Shown here: one piece after another, positions 18,167-28,401 of the stretch
Layout: the number at the start of each line of letters is the position of its first letter
Numbering within the stretch: the stretch's first letter is position 1
Assembly (NCBI RefSeq): GCF_014638995.1
Contig: NZ_BMFR01000006.1
Span: 1 to 64,000 of the forward strand
DNA from: Virgibacillus oceani
GTDB lineage: Bacteria > Bacillota > Bacilli > Bacillales > Amphibacillaceae
Length of the DNA stretch: 64,000 bases
Direction: 5' to 3'
The notes under the pieces: model-generated
Database searches by the model: none
Told to the model about the DNA's origin: nothing
The model's input: only the letters and a program-made list of their open reading frames with translations
Position numbers and translations under genes: made by a program

Positions 18167-21100
18167 TTGAGATCGAAGAAAAAGCATCAGGCAAGGGCAT
18201 TTAGTATTGCGGCTTCATTTTTGATGACATTTTCTCTACTTGTACCAGGAGTTTCACATGCAGAATTAAGTAACAATAAGCTTTATCAGTCATTTAACGA
18301 TTCTAACAAAACAACTGAGGTAAAAGTAAGTGATCGTTTACTGACTGAATTTAAAAATGATGAAAAAGTTACGTTCCTCGTGAAGTTTAAGGAAACAGCA
18401 GAAGTTGAAAAAGTTGCATTTGAAGCAAAGAAAAGTGCAAATGAAGCCAACTTATCAGCACAGAGGCAGGAACATATCCAACGTTCAGCAGTTATTGCCG
18501 AGTTAAAGTCAACTGCTTTAACTTCACAACAAAATGTGAAAAAGTATGTCAAACAGGAAGTTGAAAAAGGGAATGCGGATAGTTTCAACTCGTATCATAT
18601 TGTCAATGGGATGGCAGTAACAGCAACAAAAGAAGTGGCAGAAAAAATTGCAGCATTTGCAGAAGTTGAAAAAATCCTACCAAATGAAACTCGTGAATTG
18701 TATACAACGGTTTCAAAAGATGCAAAAGCACCTGAATCTGAAATTGCGAATGTAGAATGGAACGTGGAGCGTGTTGGTGCCCCTGCGGTTTGGAACATGG
18801 GATTTGATGGAACAGGTACGGTTGTTGCAAGTATAGATACAGGGGTTGATTGGGATCACCCAGCATTAATGGAAAAATACCGCGGTTTCGATGCTGCAAC
18901 AGGTGAAGCTGATCACACATACAGTTGGTTTGATGCTACTGCTGGGCGGGAAGAGCCATATGATGATCAGGGACATGGTACACATGTAACAGGAACGATG
19001 GTTGGTAGTGAAGCAGATGGATCAAACCAAATTGGTGTTGCACCCGGAGCTAAATTTATTGCGGTTAAGGCATTTACAGCAGATGGCGGTACAGATGCTG
19101 ATTTATTAGATGCTGCACAGTGGATTATGGCACCAGGTGGAGATGCTACAAAGGCTCCAGATGTTGTAAACAACTCATGGGGTGGTGGACCTGGCCTTGA
19201 TGAGTGGTATCGTGACGTTGTTATTGCATGGAGAGCGGCGGATATTTTTCCTGAGTTCTCTGCTGGTAATACAACATTTATGAACCCAGGTGGACCCGGG
19301 TCGATTGCTACCCCTGCAAATTATCCGGAATCATTTGCAACGGGAGCAACCGATATAAACGATAATTTAGCTAGCTTTTCATTAGAAGGTCCATCTCCAT
19401 ATGAAGGGGATATTAAACCAGATATATCGGCACCAGGTGTAAATATCCGCTCATCTGTACCAGGTGGCGGCTATGAAGGTGGCTGGAATGGAACATCAAT
19501 GGCAGGGCCCGCTGTATCAGCAGTTGCTGCATTGTTGATTCAAGCAGATTCCAGTTTGAGTGTTGATGAATTGGAAGATATTATGCTGAATACAGCAATG
19601 CCGTTAACAGACACTGAGTATCCAGAAGCTCCAAATATGGGGTATGGATATGGTTTAGTGAATGCATATGATGCCGTTTCCTCCCTTGTAACAGGACTTG
19701 GGAATTTGGCAGGCCAAGTTACAGAAGAAGGAGAAGATACTGAAGCACCTGATTTTGAACATGATGCCCCAGTAGAAATATATGAAGGGATGGATTTGGA
19801 TTTAAGCCTTCAAGTTTCTGACAATGTAAGGGTTGACTCTGTCGAGGTAATATACGGGGATGGAAAATCTGTTGAAGCGCTACGTGTGGCTGGTGATTCT
19901 AAATCAGGTGAATATGCTGCCACTATTCCAGGAGAGGATATAGCTGGGGATATATTCAACTATCACTTTGTTATCAATGATTTTGGAAATAATGAAGTGA
20001 CGAGTGATGACTATGTAATAGCTGTTCATCCAGGTATTACAGTTGGTTATTTTGAAGACTTTGAAGCCACACCTGCTGGATGGACCTCCTATGGAATGAA
20101 TAATTATTGGGAGTGGGGTAAGCCAACATTTGGACCGGACAATGCATACTCCGGAGAAAATGTGTATGGTACAAACCTAGACGGAGGTACCTCTTTAATG
20201 AGTGCTTCAAATCTGGGAATGCCCCCTATTGACTTGCCGGAAGGGGAATCTTATCTCCAGTTCAAACAATGGTATAGTTTTTATATGGTTGGTGATATTG
20301 CAGTTTCTCTTGGATATATAAGAATTTCCACAGATCAGGAAAATTGGACAAGAATAGGAGAATTCGGTGGAGACGGGGATAGTAATGGTTGGATTAATGG
20401 AGAAATCTCTTTATCCCAATATGCTGGCCAGCGTGTGTATATTGAATTTGAATATGTGAGTCTAGGCAATATGGATAAACCAGGCTGGTATTTGGATGAT
20501 GTAGCATTGAGCGATACAGCAAATTCCAATGCGAATCAACTTGGAATCCTGCTGCCAAAAAATGATAAAAATTCATTGAAGAATACTAAAGTTGATGACA
20601 TTTTGGGAACAAATAATACGAAGGAAAAACAGCCAAAGGATAACAATAAAGAACTGGAAACGAAAGTAAAGAACAATAATAGTGTGCCGGGAAAGGTTGA
20701 TTCGCAAACCAAAGAAAGTAAAACCAAAAATAGGAGTAATGAAACTAATACTTTGCCTTTGGCTGCAAGTGTTAGTGTATTGGAATCCGGCAGATCCGTG
20801 AACACAGATCCTGCAGATGGAACCTATACCATGTCTCACGCAGCAGGTGACTATACCGCTGTAGCAGAAGCATATGGATTCCATTCTGAAGAACAGTCTG
20901 TGACCATTAATTCTGATGGTACGACAGAAGCTAATTTTATATTGGAAGAAATTGATCAATATACTGTAAATGGAACGATTACCAATGAAGCAACAGGTGA
21001 GCCTGTTGAGGGTGCTACTGTTATGCTTGTGGAGGATGCGAATGTCGACCCTGTTACAACCGATTCTGAAGGGAACTTTACGTTAACTGCTTATGAAGGA

Positions 21101-22531
21101 ACGTACACATTAAGAGTTGTAGCAGCTGGTTACCATAGAACAGAGGTTGAGTTTAATCTTGATGGGGAGGATACGATTGCAGATAGTACGCTGGAACCAC
21201 TTTATACCATACCAGGGGGAGAAATCGGCTATGATGATGGAACTTTCGAGAACGGTCGTATATGGAATGAAGCAGGAAATGGTTGGGCAGTGAAGATGTC
21301 ATTGCCGGAGGGGGAAGAGTCCGCTATCGTAACAGATGGTGTATTTAAATTTCATGATACTTTTCCGATTCCAGGTGGGACAGGGTTCGCGGTTGAAGTT
21401 TGGGATGCTACAGGTCCTGATGGAATGCCGGGCGAAAAACTGGCAGGTCCAATTGAGGCTGAAGCAAATCGAAGTTTGGATGAATGGACAGTTGTAGATC
21501 TAACTGGACATTCGATCCAGGTCGATGGTGATTTCTATATGGTGTACATTCAAACAGGAGACAATTCTAATGTTCCGGGGTTAGCGTCAGATCAAAATGG
21601 GCCAAATGCAGAACGCAGCTATCAAGTTATAGATGGCTTATGGTCACAGGCTCCTGTACAACATGGTAACTTTATGATTCGTGCACGTGTTAGCTATGAG
21701 GTGGAAGAACCGTTGATTACCTCTCCTGCTAAAGACTTGATCACGAATGAGTCGGAAATTACAGTTAAGGGAACAGCATCTGACCAAACTTCTTTGCAAT
21801 TATTGAATAATGGGGAAGAAGTAGCCACTGTAGAGATTGGTGAAGATGAAACCTTTTCTATACCAACAGAGCTAACGGAAGGAGAAAATGAATTCACTGC
21901 GGTAACATTACTTGATGGTAATCCTACCGCTGAATCAGAACCAGTGACAGTAACACTAGATACAGAAGAACCGGAATTGACTATTGACAGTCCTGTAGAC
22001 GGGGACAATATAAGTCGCGAAACAGTAACTGTTGAAGGCACTGTCGCGGATACCAATCTCGACTATGTGGAAGTAAATGGCCAAGAAGCTGAAGTTACGG
22101 ATGGAAACTATTCCAAACGTATCCTGCTTGATGAAGGTGAAAACAATATAGAAGTTGTTGCTTCGGACTTAGCAGGAAACTCAACAAAAGAATTAGTAAC
22201 GATTGATGTTGATTTCACTGCACCGGGAATTGAAAACCTGATACCAACAAAGGATGTTTATATAAAAGCAGGTGAGAGTGTGAAATTTGAATTTGATAGT
22301 GAGCCTGGGTTAAGAGCAACATACTTTATCCGCATGCCATTAACAAATACAATGAACAATTTCACAGAGCTCCCGATGATGGAAACATATGAAGGACACT
22401 ATGTTGGATACTGGACAGCAACAAGCAACGCTTTAGCAGAAGGTGCTGTTATTGAAGTCAAAGTGAGGGACGACTTTGGTAATGAGACGCGCGAAGAGGC
22501 AGAAGGTAAATTGTTTATTAATATTGAATGA
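18167..22531 (+). CDS. bpr: bacillopeptidase F-type secreted subtilisin (S8)
   Basis: 1454 aa from TTG at 18167, preceded by GGGGAGGA. Order: signal peptide ending VSHA (about 32); I9-like propeptide (about 60-180); S8 catalytic domain with Asp224 (SIDTGVDW), His270 (HGTHVTGT) and Ser444 (NGTSMAGPA); a jelly-roll segment near 640-780 (EDFEATPAGWTSYG); a Lys/Asn-rich linker (about 790-860); two carboxypeptidase-regulatory-like repeats; Ig-like repeats to the C-terminus. Length and layout match B. subtilis Bpr (1433 aa). No LPxTG anchor is seen, so it should be released or held non-covalently. It is a stand-alone gene. Confidence 0.93.
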   Translation: MRSKKKHQARAFSIAASFLMTFSLLVPGVSHAELSNNKLYQSFNDSNKTTEVKVSDRLLTEFKNDEKVTFLVKFKETAEVEKVAFEAKKSANEANLSAQRQEHIQRSAVIAELKSTALTSQQNVKKYVKQEVEKGNADSFNSYHIVNGMAVTATKEVAEKIAAFAEVEKILPNETRELYTTVSKDAKAPESEIANVEWNVERVGAPAVWNMGFDGTGTVVASIDTGVDWDHPALMEKYRGFDAATGEADHTYSWFDATAGREEPYDDQGHGTHVTGTMVGSEADGSNQIGVAPGAKFIAVKAFTADGGTDADLLDAAQWIMAPGGDATKAPDVVNNSWGGGPGLDEWYRDVVIAWRAADIFPEFSAGNTTFMNPGGPGSIATPANYPESFATGATDINDNLASFSLEGPSPYEGDIKPDISAPGVNIRSSVPGGGYEGGWNGTSMAGPAVSAVAALLIQADSSLSVDELEDIMLNTAMPLTDTEYPEAPNMGYGYGLVNAYDAVSSLVTGLGNLAGQVTEEGEDTEAPDFEHDAPVEIYEGMDLDLSLQVSDNVRVDSVEVIYGDGKSVEALRVAGDSKSGEYAATIPGEDIAGDIFNYHFVINDFGNNEVTSDDYVIAVHPGITVGYFEDFEATPAGWTSYGMNNYWEWGKPTFGPDNAYSGENVYGTNLDGGTSLMSASNLGMPPIDLPEGESYLQFKQWYSFYMVGDIAVSLGYIRISTDQENWTRIGEFGGDGDSNGWINGEISLSQYAGQRVYIEFEYVSLGNMDKPGWYLDDVALSDTANSNANQLGILLPKNDKNSLKNTKVDDILGTNNTKEKQPKDNNKELETKVKNNNSVPGKVDSQTKESKTKNRSNETNTLPLAASVSVLESGRSVNTDPADGTYTMSHAAGDYTAVAEAYGFHSEEQSVTINSDGTTEANFILEEIDQYTVNGTITNEATGEPVEGATVMLVEDANVDPVTTDSEGNFTLTAYEGTYTLRVVAAGYHRTEVEFNLDGEDTIADSTLEPLYTIPGGEIGYDDGTFENGRIWNEAGNGWAVKMSLPEGEESAIVTDGVFKFHDTFPIPGGTGFAVEVWDATGPDGMPGEKLAGPIEAEANRSLDEWTVVDLTGHSIQVDGDFYMVYIQTGDNSNVPGLASDQNGPNAERSYQVIDGLWSQAPVQHGNFMIRARVSYEVEEPLITSPAKDLITNESEITVKGTASDQTSLQLLNNGEEVATVEIGEDETFSIPTELTEGENEFTAVTLLDGNPTAESEPVTVTLDTEEPELTIDSPVDGDNISRETVTVEGTVADTNLDYVEVNGQEAEVTDGNYSKRILLDEGENNIEVVASDLAGNSTKELVTIDVDFTAPGIENLIPTKDVYIKAGESVKFEFDSEPGLRATYFIRMPLTNTMNNFTELPMMETYEGHYVGYWTATSNALAEGAVIEVKVRDDFGNETREEAEGKLFINIE

Positions 22532-22743
22532 TTGGGTTGAGTTAATCCAAGGTGTGGAAATTTCTGCTTCCGCTGCAGTTTATAAATAGAGTTCGGTCAA
22601 AAATATTACACAAACCCATGCAACTATTGTAAAAAAGACATCTAACAGATGAAAAATGCGGGATAATTTATTCCGCAACACGGGCAGCACCATGTAATAT
22701 ATGTGTTAAGACCTTATTATGTCAGCGTTTATTAAATATATGG

Positions 22744-22795
22744 AAGGTCCTCCGTTACGTTATATAACCTAACGGAAGACCTTTTTGTTAATCCT
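22744..22795 (+). terminator. hairpin terminator downstream of bpr
   Basis: AAGGTCCTCCGTTACG pairs with CTAACGGAAGACCTT with small internal mismatches, followed by TTTTTG. It lies about 210 nt after the protease stop codon; the sequence between holds no gene. Confidence 0.75.
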
Positions 22796-22958
22796 GTGTA
22801 AAAATTTATAATTAAGTTGTAGAAATTGGAATGGGATTGTATGATGAAGTTGAGAAAGACGTATATATATATGTGAACTTTCACCTAGTGAAGCAGTTGT
22901 TGGTTGAATAGAATCAAATTAATAATAATTTCAATTTCATCCCGAAAGGAGCCCATAC

Positions 22959-24023
22959 ATGAGCAAATCCAGCAATACCCTAATCGGTTACATCGGAACA
23001 TACACAAAAGGAAAAAGTACCGGAATTTACACATTCACATTTAACACAGAAATACCCAAAATCACAAATGTAAAGGAAGCAGCCCATTTAGGTAATCCCA
23101 CATATCTAACCATTAGTCGAGACAACAGTTATCTTTATTCTGTAAAAAAGGAAGGTAAATCAGGTGGTGTAGCAGCTTATTCTATAAACCGTGATACAGG
23201 AAAGCTGAAACATCTAAACAGTCAAATAGCAGAAGGACCATCACCCTGTCATATAAGTGTTGACAGTGAAAATAGTCAAATCGTTACGGCGAATTATCAT
23301 AAAGGTACCGTAGAATTATACGAAATAATGAAAGAAAATCAAATGGTTGCAGCTGCATCATCCGCTATTAAACATACTGGTTCCGGTCCCAATAAAGATA
23401 GACAGGAAAAACCACACCCCCATTATGCAGGGTTTACTCCTGATGAAAAGTTTGTTTCTGTCATCGATTTAGGCATTGATAAATTAGTTACATATGTGAT
23501 TAATAGTGGGGATTTAAATGAAGTGAGCAGTTTATCTTTTAAACCGGGCAGTGGTCCCAGGCATCTGGAGTTTCATCCAAATGGGAAATATGCTTATCTG
23601 ATGACAGAGCTTAGTTCGGAAGTGATTACGTTAAACTACAACAGTGATAATGGCAGCTTTATAGAAATTCAATCCATTACTTCCATTCCAGAAGACTTTA
23701 CCGAGAATAATCAAGGAAGTGCAATTCATGTCTCATCTGATGGCCGTTTTGTGTACGCAGCAAACAGAGGGCATAATAGTATGGCTGTATTTAGTGTGGA
23801 TCAGGAATCAGGGGAATTGACATTTGTTGAATCCGTTTCTACGGAGGGGGATTGGCCACGGGATTTCACGATTGATCCAACTGGAAGATTTTTAATCGCT
23901 TCCAACCAAGCATCTGGAAATCTTGTATTATTTTCAAGAGATGTTTCCACAGGCAAATTAACTTTAATACAATCTGATATATCTGTACCATATCCAGTAT
24001 GTGTTAAGTTTTTAAACGTTTAA
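22959..24023 (+). CDS. lactonase family beta-propeller (6-phosphogluconolactonase-like)
   Basis: 354 aa, the usual size of YkgB/Pgl seven-bladed lactonases. It starts with GYIGTYTKGKSTGIYTFTFN, and repeated blade motifs (AYSINRDTGKL, FSVDQESGELTFVE, FSRDVSTGKLTL) follow. The conserved HPHYAGFTPDEKFVSVIDLG segment (about 150-170) matches the family. It would hydrolyse 6-phosphogluconolactone in the oxidative pentose phosphate pathway; homologues may act on other lactones. No signal peptide. GAAAGGAG precedes the ATG. Confidence 0.9.
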   Translation: MSKSSNTLIGYIGTYTKGKSTGIYTFTFNTEIPKITNVKEAAHLGNPTYLTISRDNSYLYSVKKEGKSGGVAAYSINRDTGKLKHLNSQIAEGPSPCHISVDSENSQIVTANYHKGTVELYEIMKENQMVAAASSAIKHTGSGPNKDRQEKPHPHYAGFTPDEKFVSVIDLGIDKLVTYVINSGDLNEVSSLSFKPGSGPRHLEFHPNGKYAYLMTELSSEVITLNYNSDNGSFIEIQSITSIPEDFTENNQGSAIHVSSDGRFVYAANRGHNSMAVFSVDQESGELTFVESVSTEGDWPRDFTIDPTGRFLIASNQASGNLVLFSRDVSTGKLTLIQSDISVPYPVCVKFLNV

Positions 24024-24148
24024 TAGATGTGACGCCTAGTACCAATATTAAAGATAAAAGCTCATATATATTTAACCTGCAGAAGGAAAATGTCCAACGA
24101 ATGTTGAAATAGTTATAGAATCTGAGGTTCGTGTTTGGGGGATAATCA

Positions 24149-24823
24149 ATGTTTGTCGGTCACTATTCTGTTAGTTTTGCTTTAAAAAAAGCTGAGGTAA
24201 GCATTCCTTTATGGAAATTGTTTTTGGCGGTTCAATTTATTGATATTATATGGGCTATATTTGTATTTTTAGGTCTAGAAAAAGCGGAAATTGATTTGCA
24301 TTCTTTAGCCGCAAGTCCGTTAAACTTGTATTATATGCCTTTTACACATAGTGTATTGGGCGCATTATTTTGGGCGATCGCCGTGTTCACGTGTACAGTG
24401 GTATTCTCTGAGTCAAAAGGTCCTATTAGGTGGAAAATGGCAATGATTTATTCGATAGCAGTATTTTCCCATTGGGTACTTGACTTTATTGTTCATCTTA
24501 ATGACTTACCTCTTTGGGCTAATTCGTACAAAGCTGGTATAGGGTTGTACCAAAGTGCCATTGGAACCTTTCTTGTGGAAATTATTCTATTGATCGCAGG
24601 TGTAATCATTTACTTTAGGGCTGTCCGTCATCACCAAAAGGTTACGAAAATATTTTTGTTTTTTATCCTGTTTTTAATCGTGCTTTGCTGGAATTCCATT
24701 TGGGGTATAAAACCGCCTACCACAAATATTGCCGCAAGTTTCCTGTTAACCTGTTACCTGCTAACCGCATTCATTATTTACCTTATTGAAAAGAAGCAGC
24801 GTTTGAGGGAGAATTCAGTTTAA
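24149..24823 (+). CDS. DUF457-like integral membrane protein
   Basis: 224 aa with about six membrane segments. Conserved polar positions sit in GHYSVSFALKKA (about 4-15), QFIDIIWA, PFTHSVLG and FSHWVLDFIVH, a His/Asp pattern like that of the YdjM/DUF457 membrane-bound metal-dependent hydrolase family. The function is not established. GGGGGATAATCA precedes the ATG. No partner genes are evident on either side. Confidence 0.65.
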   Translation: MFVGHYSVSFALKKAEVSIPLWKLFLAVQFIDIIWAIFVFLGLEKAEIDLHSLAASPLNLYYMPFTHSVLGALFWAIAVFTCTVVFSESKGPIRWKMAMIYSIAVFSHWVLDFIVHLNDLPLWANSYKAGIGLYQSAIGTFLVEIILLIAGVIIYFRAVRHHQKVTKIFLFFILFLIVLCWNSIWGIKPPTTNIAASFLLTCYLLTAFIIYLIEKKQRLRENSV

Positions 24824-24960
24824 TTAAGGGAATGCATACGTTCTAACGGAATGATTGGAGTTGTTATTACTGAAATCTAATTTTTTAAGACCATACAAAA
24901 TAAAAGTGTACTTCTGTATTAATAAGTAATCCGGCCGTTTCGTTTAGAAAATAACAAGAG

Positions 24961-25001
24961 GAGAAGTTCGTTAGGATTTATAACTCCTGATTATGCTTCT
25001 C
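24961..25001 (-). terminator. weak hairpin behind terC
   Basis: GAGAAG pairs with CTTCTC, with an inner AGGA/TCCT stem, just past the terC stop codon on the minus strand. The following TTGTTATTTT is a modest T-tract. Confidence 0.4.
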
Positions 25002-25006
25002 ACTTT

Positions 25007-25762
25007 TTAGCTCTTTTTCGATTGTTTTTTCCCCGATAGAAACCATCCAATGACAGCAATGCCTATAAGTACTCCCCAGAAAATAATTGTCCAAACTGTG
25101 CTATGTGGGAATGCTTCAGGTAGGACCCCAACTTTTTTATGGGATAGTGTGATCACAGCAAGTTTTACACCGACCCATGCAACGATTAAAAAAGCAACTG
25201 TTTCCAGACCGGGACGTTTGTCAAGTAGTTTCACAAACCAGTCTGCCGCGAATTTAATCAAAATTAAACCAGCCACAGTACCAGCAACAATTATCGCAAA
25301 TTGTCCGCCATCTAAACCACCAAATTGGGGGAGCGGTGTTTTGGGTAATGTGACGGCAAGCGCAACAGCAGCAAGAACGGAATCAATTGCAAAGGCAATG
25401 TCGGCCACACCAATTCTTGCTACAGTAGACCAAAAACCCGCTTTTTTATCTTCATTGTTTTCTTGATCTTTATCGGAACGAATATATTCTTTGTAAATAT
25501 GTTTGGCACCTATGTAAATGAGGTATACCGCACCGATTGCTTGGACCTGCCAAACATTTGCCAAAAACGATATAAGAAAGATAGAAGCAAACCGAAATAT
25601 AAATGCCCCTAATATACCATAATTGATTGCCCGCTTCTTTTGGTCATCAGGTAAATGCTTAGCAATCACAGCGATTACGAGTGCGTTATCAGCAGATAGT
25701 ATCCCTTCCAGCCCGATTAAGATTAATAATGTCCATGCATACTCAATCCAAATTGTATCCAT
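25007..25762 (-). CDS. TerC family membrane protein (putative Mn/cation exporter)
   Basis: 251 aa from the ATG at 25762 (GGAAGGTGG upstream). The open frame extends 28 codons further but that part is not TerC-like. Family hallmarks are GLEGILSADNALVIAV (about 15-30) with the Asp in TM1 and ADIAFAIDSVLAAVAL (about 122-137) with the paired Asp. TerC proteins YceF/YkoY of B. subtilis are linked to Mn2+ export and metallation of secreted proteins. I searched the leader for the yybP-ykoY Mn riboswitch and did not find its conserved elements. Confidence 0.88.
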   Translation of the reverse strand: MDTIWIEYAWTLLILIGLEGILSADNALVIAVIAKHLPDDQKKRAINYGILGAFIFRFASIFLISFLANVWQVQAIGAVYLIYIGAKHIYKEYIRSDKDQENNEDKKAGFWSTVARIGVADIAFAIDSVLAAVALAVTLPKTPLPQFGGLDGGQFAIIVAGTVAGLILIKFAADWFVKLLDKRPGLETVAFLIVAWVGVKLAVITLSHKKVGVLPEAFPHSTVWTIIFWGVLIGIAVIGWFLSGKKQSKKS

Positions 25763-25926
25763 ATACCTTGGTGCCACCTTCCAATAAAATACTGAACTTA
25801 TTCGTGTAGTATACGCAAATTCATCTAAAAAATACTGTGGCAGCACTGTTTATTGTTGCCCCCCTTATATGATGCTTGGGTTAAACAAATTTGGTGAAAA
25901 TGCAGCGGGACAGTGAACAAATGTTT

Positions 25927-26856
25927 TTAAACCTGCATGCTTACGGTTGGTTCAATTACCGTTAACGTATTATTCATCGTATTCAAATTAGCTATTGCTC
26001 CTATTGGAATCGCGGCTTTATATGTTCCGTGTGCCGTAGCAAGATTAGTCATAAGCGGCTTGCCAAGCGGAACCATAAAAGTATAAATCAAATCATCGTA
26101 AGTCATACCGTAAGCCTCAGGACAATTCGTGCATTCTCCCATGATAATGCCAATGCAATCATTGAACTTACCAGCTAACTTTAAATGGTTCAGATATCTG
26201 TAAACGGTATTGATCGGTTCATGGGTTTCTTCTATCAGAAGTATGCTTCCTGTTGTATCGATTTCGTAAGGGGTTCCCAGGTTATCTACAAAAGAGGTCA
26301 GATTACCCCCGACAATTGGACCTGAAACATTACCCTGGATTCTGCTTACAAGAGGGATATCCGGGGGATTTTGTATTTGTCTAGGTGAAGTTATTGTAGA
26401 CGTAGCGGTAAAAAATTGATTCACATTGTACATGGGAACTTCCGATGCGAAGTCTACGAGCATTAAACTTTGGAAAGTAATTAAATTGGCATATTGATAC
26501 AGGACATTTAATAATATTGTTATGTCGCTGTAGCCGGATACAATTTTCGGATGGCTTGCGATTAGAGAAAAGTCAAGGTAAGGAAGAATTCCGGCTACTC
26601 CTACTCCTCCTCTGGTTGGAAGGATCATTTTTACCTGGTCGTTTTCAAACATGCTCATTAAGTCAAAGGCCCGTTCCTGATCTGTGCCCGCAAGAAATCC
26701 ATTTTGGGAATAGACATACCTTCCTACTATCACTTGAAATCCCAAATTTCTTAACAGCTCAATTCCCGCGTTAATAACACTGGCATCCAGTGGACTGCCT
26801 AAGGTAACAATCCCGATAGTATCCCCCGGCTGTAAAATAGGCGGTTTTATCGCCAT
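25927..26856 (-). CDS. S66 family peptidase (LD-carboxypeptidase-like)
   Basis: 309 aa. It starts with the family motif ILQPGDTIGIVTLGSP. The nucleophile region is SGYSDITILLN (Ser about 114), the Glu is in LLIEETHEP (about 216), and the His in TAHGTYKAAIPIG (about 281), giving the Ser-Glu-His triad of LdcA. LdcA trims murein tetrapeptides and related S66 enzymes cleave microcin C-like or other amide bonds. The usual HGP after the Ser motif reads FQSLM here, so substrate choice may differ. AAGGAGGAG precedes the ATG. Confidence 0.85.
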   Translation of the reverse strand: MAIKPPILQPGDTIGIVTLGSPLDASVINAGIELLRNLGFQVIVGRYVYSQNGFLAGTDQERAFDLMSMFENDQVKMILPTRGGVGVAGILPYLDFSLIASHPKIVSGYSDITILLNVLYQYANLITFQSLMLVDFASEVPMYNVNQFFTATSTITSPRQIQNPPDIPLVSRIQGNVSGPIVGGNLTSFVDNLGTPYEIDTTGSILLIEETHEPINTVYRYLNHLKLAGKFNDCIGIIMGECTNCPEAYGMTYDDLIYTFMVPLGKPLMTNLATAHGTYKAAIPIGAIANLNTMNNTLTVIEPTVSMQV

Positions 26857-27086
26857 AGCTTCTCCTCCTTCATGTATCCCTTTAAGGCTCTGTTATTAAT
26901 ATATGAAAAATATGGGGGTATAGAATGAAAAAGCCAAGCAGCGTTGTATTTTCATTGGATAAAGAGGCATATCAAGCATAATTTTCATTGTCAGGATTCT
27001 GCTCTGAAATTTGATATTTAAGCACAGGACAAATCTCATCTGACATACATAGAAGTGTGCGGTTAATTTGTTGGAGGTGCAAACAG

Positions 27087-27749
27087 TTGAATACGGAGTG
27101 GGAAGACTATTTAGAGATCGCAGGAAATTGGTTGGACGAAGTTGAGGCATCAGTGAAGGATTTAGAGGACTTCGCGGAAAGGAATGCTTTTGAACAGAAA
27201 GTAACAAAACTTAGGGAAGTAATGGATATAGATAGACAGAATGAAACAGTAATTATGGAATTAATGAGGGACGTGGATTATATCTGTGGGCCATTTCGCA
27301 AGGCGCTCTCGGAATATGACGAAAATGGGGAAAATGTAAAAAATCGAAATGTAGATCAAAGCATTTGTGATAAATTCGGCAAAATTCTAAACGGAAAAGG
27401 TAAAGTGGAGGATAATAGCGTGTGTTCGGTTAAATTTAAACGCGACATCCCCGTAAAGTTCAAGGGGAAACCCAGTACCACCGTGTTTTCGGCGAATGTT
27501 CTTTTTGAATCATTGGATGAGGAAGGGAACGCATTAAATATTGGCGAGATTGCCCTTCTGCAAGATGAGGTACCTAATTTTGTTAAAGAAATTGCTGGTC
27601 AGGGAATTGTTGTAGGGGCCATTCATAATCATTGGATATTTACGGATCCAATCATTATATACGTCCATTTCCAGTCAATTGAACCTCCATTAGAGTTTGC
27701 GGAGAAAGTTGCAAACGCGTTTTCTACCTTAAGAATACCACTTGTTTAA
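27087..27749 (+). CDS. DUF1259 domain protein
   Basis: 220 aa from TTG at 27087, preceded by TTGGAGGTG. A predicted helical N-terminal part (about 1-75) is rich in Glu/Asp. The DUF1259 (LppY/LpqO-like) domain follows, ending in IVVGAIHNHWIFTDPIIIYV (about 178-197), where the His residues are the conserved feature of the family. No signal peptide is present although many relatives are secreted. Function unknown. It is flanked by a minus-strand peptidase and a minus-strand small membrane gene. Confidence 0.75.
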   Translation: MNTEWEDYLEIAGNWLDEVEASVKDLEDFAERNAFEQKVTKLREVMDIDRQNETVIMELMRDVDYICGPFRKALSEYDENGENVKNRNVDQSICDKFGKILNGKGKVEDNSVCSVKFKRDIPVKFKGKPSTTVFSANVLFESLDEEGNALNIGEIALLQDEVPNFVKEIAGQGIVVGAIHNHWIFTDPIIIYVHFQSIEPPLEFAEKVANAFSTLRIPLV

Positions 27750-27930
27750 TTAGGGGCTTGTGATTGTCATTAAATAATTGCCTTTATCACGTTAATTGGA
27801 AAACTAGTATTATAAAAATTCATTCGGTCCGAAGTTACTCGAGATAATTTCTTATAATAAAGTTAAAGGGTGAGGGAAGGAAATATACGAACCTTAGCCA
27901 AAAGCAAATAAAAGTAATTACTAACTTATT

Positions 27931-27961
27931 TCCCCCCTTGGGTAAGGAATCCAAGGGGGGA
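27931..27961. terminator. bidirectional terminator
   Basis: TCCCCCCTTGG and CCAAGGGGGGA form an 11-bp stem around 9 nt. It sits at the end of the small minus-strand membrane gene and about 180 nt after the DUF1259 gene. Confidence 0.75.
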
Positions 27962-27964
27962 GAT

Positions 27965-28198
27965 TCAAAAGATGTTACCTGTAACAAACCAATGAACAAT
28001 TATTCCAGCCGCCCCAATAATTATAGCCCACCAGCCAAGGGCATTCGCTTTACTAAAGGCTGTAATAAGTCCAAGAACAATTGCAACGATACCAAACAAA
28101 ACAGGCATGGTAAAAAAAGAGATAATACCTGCTGCAATACCAATCCATCCCATCCATAAAGCTGAGTTATCTCTTCTATCATCCATTACTTCGGCCAT
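27965..28198 (-). CDS. small membrane protein (DUF4190-like)
   Basis: 77 aa. A polar start MAEVMDDRRDNSALW is followed by two or three hydrophobic segments with small residues (GIAAGIISF, FGIVAIVLGLITAF, GWWAIIIGAAGIIVHW), typical of small DUF4190-type membrane proteins. AAAAGGAGGGTGA precedes the ATG, strong support for translation. Function unknown. Confidence 0.75.
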   Translation of the reverse strand: MAEVMDDRRDNSALWMGWIGIAAGIISFFTMPVLFGIVAIVLGLITAFSKANALGWWAIIIGAAGIIVHWFVTGNIF

Positions 28199-28401
28199 TA
28201 GGTCACCCTCCTTTTTTCCGTTAGGATTCGCCCTTCTTTTTAAATTTATACGTAAGTCCTTCCAACATTTTCATCAGGAACTAAAATTCAATTCACTACA
28301 GTAGCCCTCTTCTCCAGTGGCTTTTTAGGGATGCATAATTATTTAGCCGCTTGTAAATACTACTTCAAAGTGTGATTTCACTATAATAACGGAGGCTTAT
28401 C
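28199..28401. other. intergenic region between divergent genes
   Basis: It must hold the promoters of the small membrane gene and of the molybdenum hydroxylase operon. I found no recognisable riboswitch. A short GCC/GGC hairpin followed by TTTTTAGG at about 28302-28328 could be a leader attenuator, but this is weak. Confidence 0.35.

Noticed and set aside
25763-25925. yybP-ykoY manganese riboswitch in front of terC
   Set aside because: I looked for its conserved GGGGAGUA-like and partner loops in the leader on the minus strand and did not see them.
27938-28159. Plus-strand Asn/Lys-rich frame
   Set aside because: It lies antisense to the well-supported small membrane gene at 27965-28198 and starts within its terminator hairpin.
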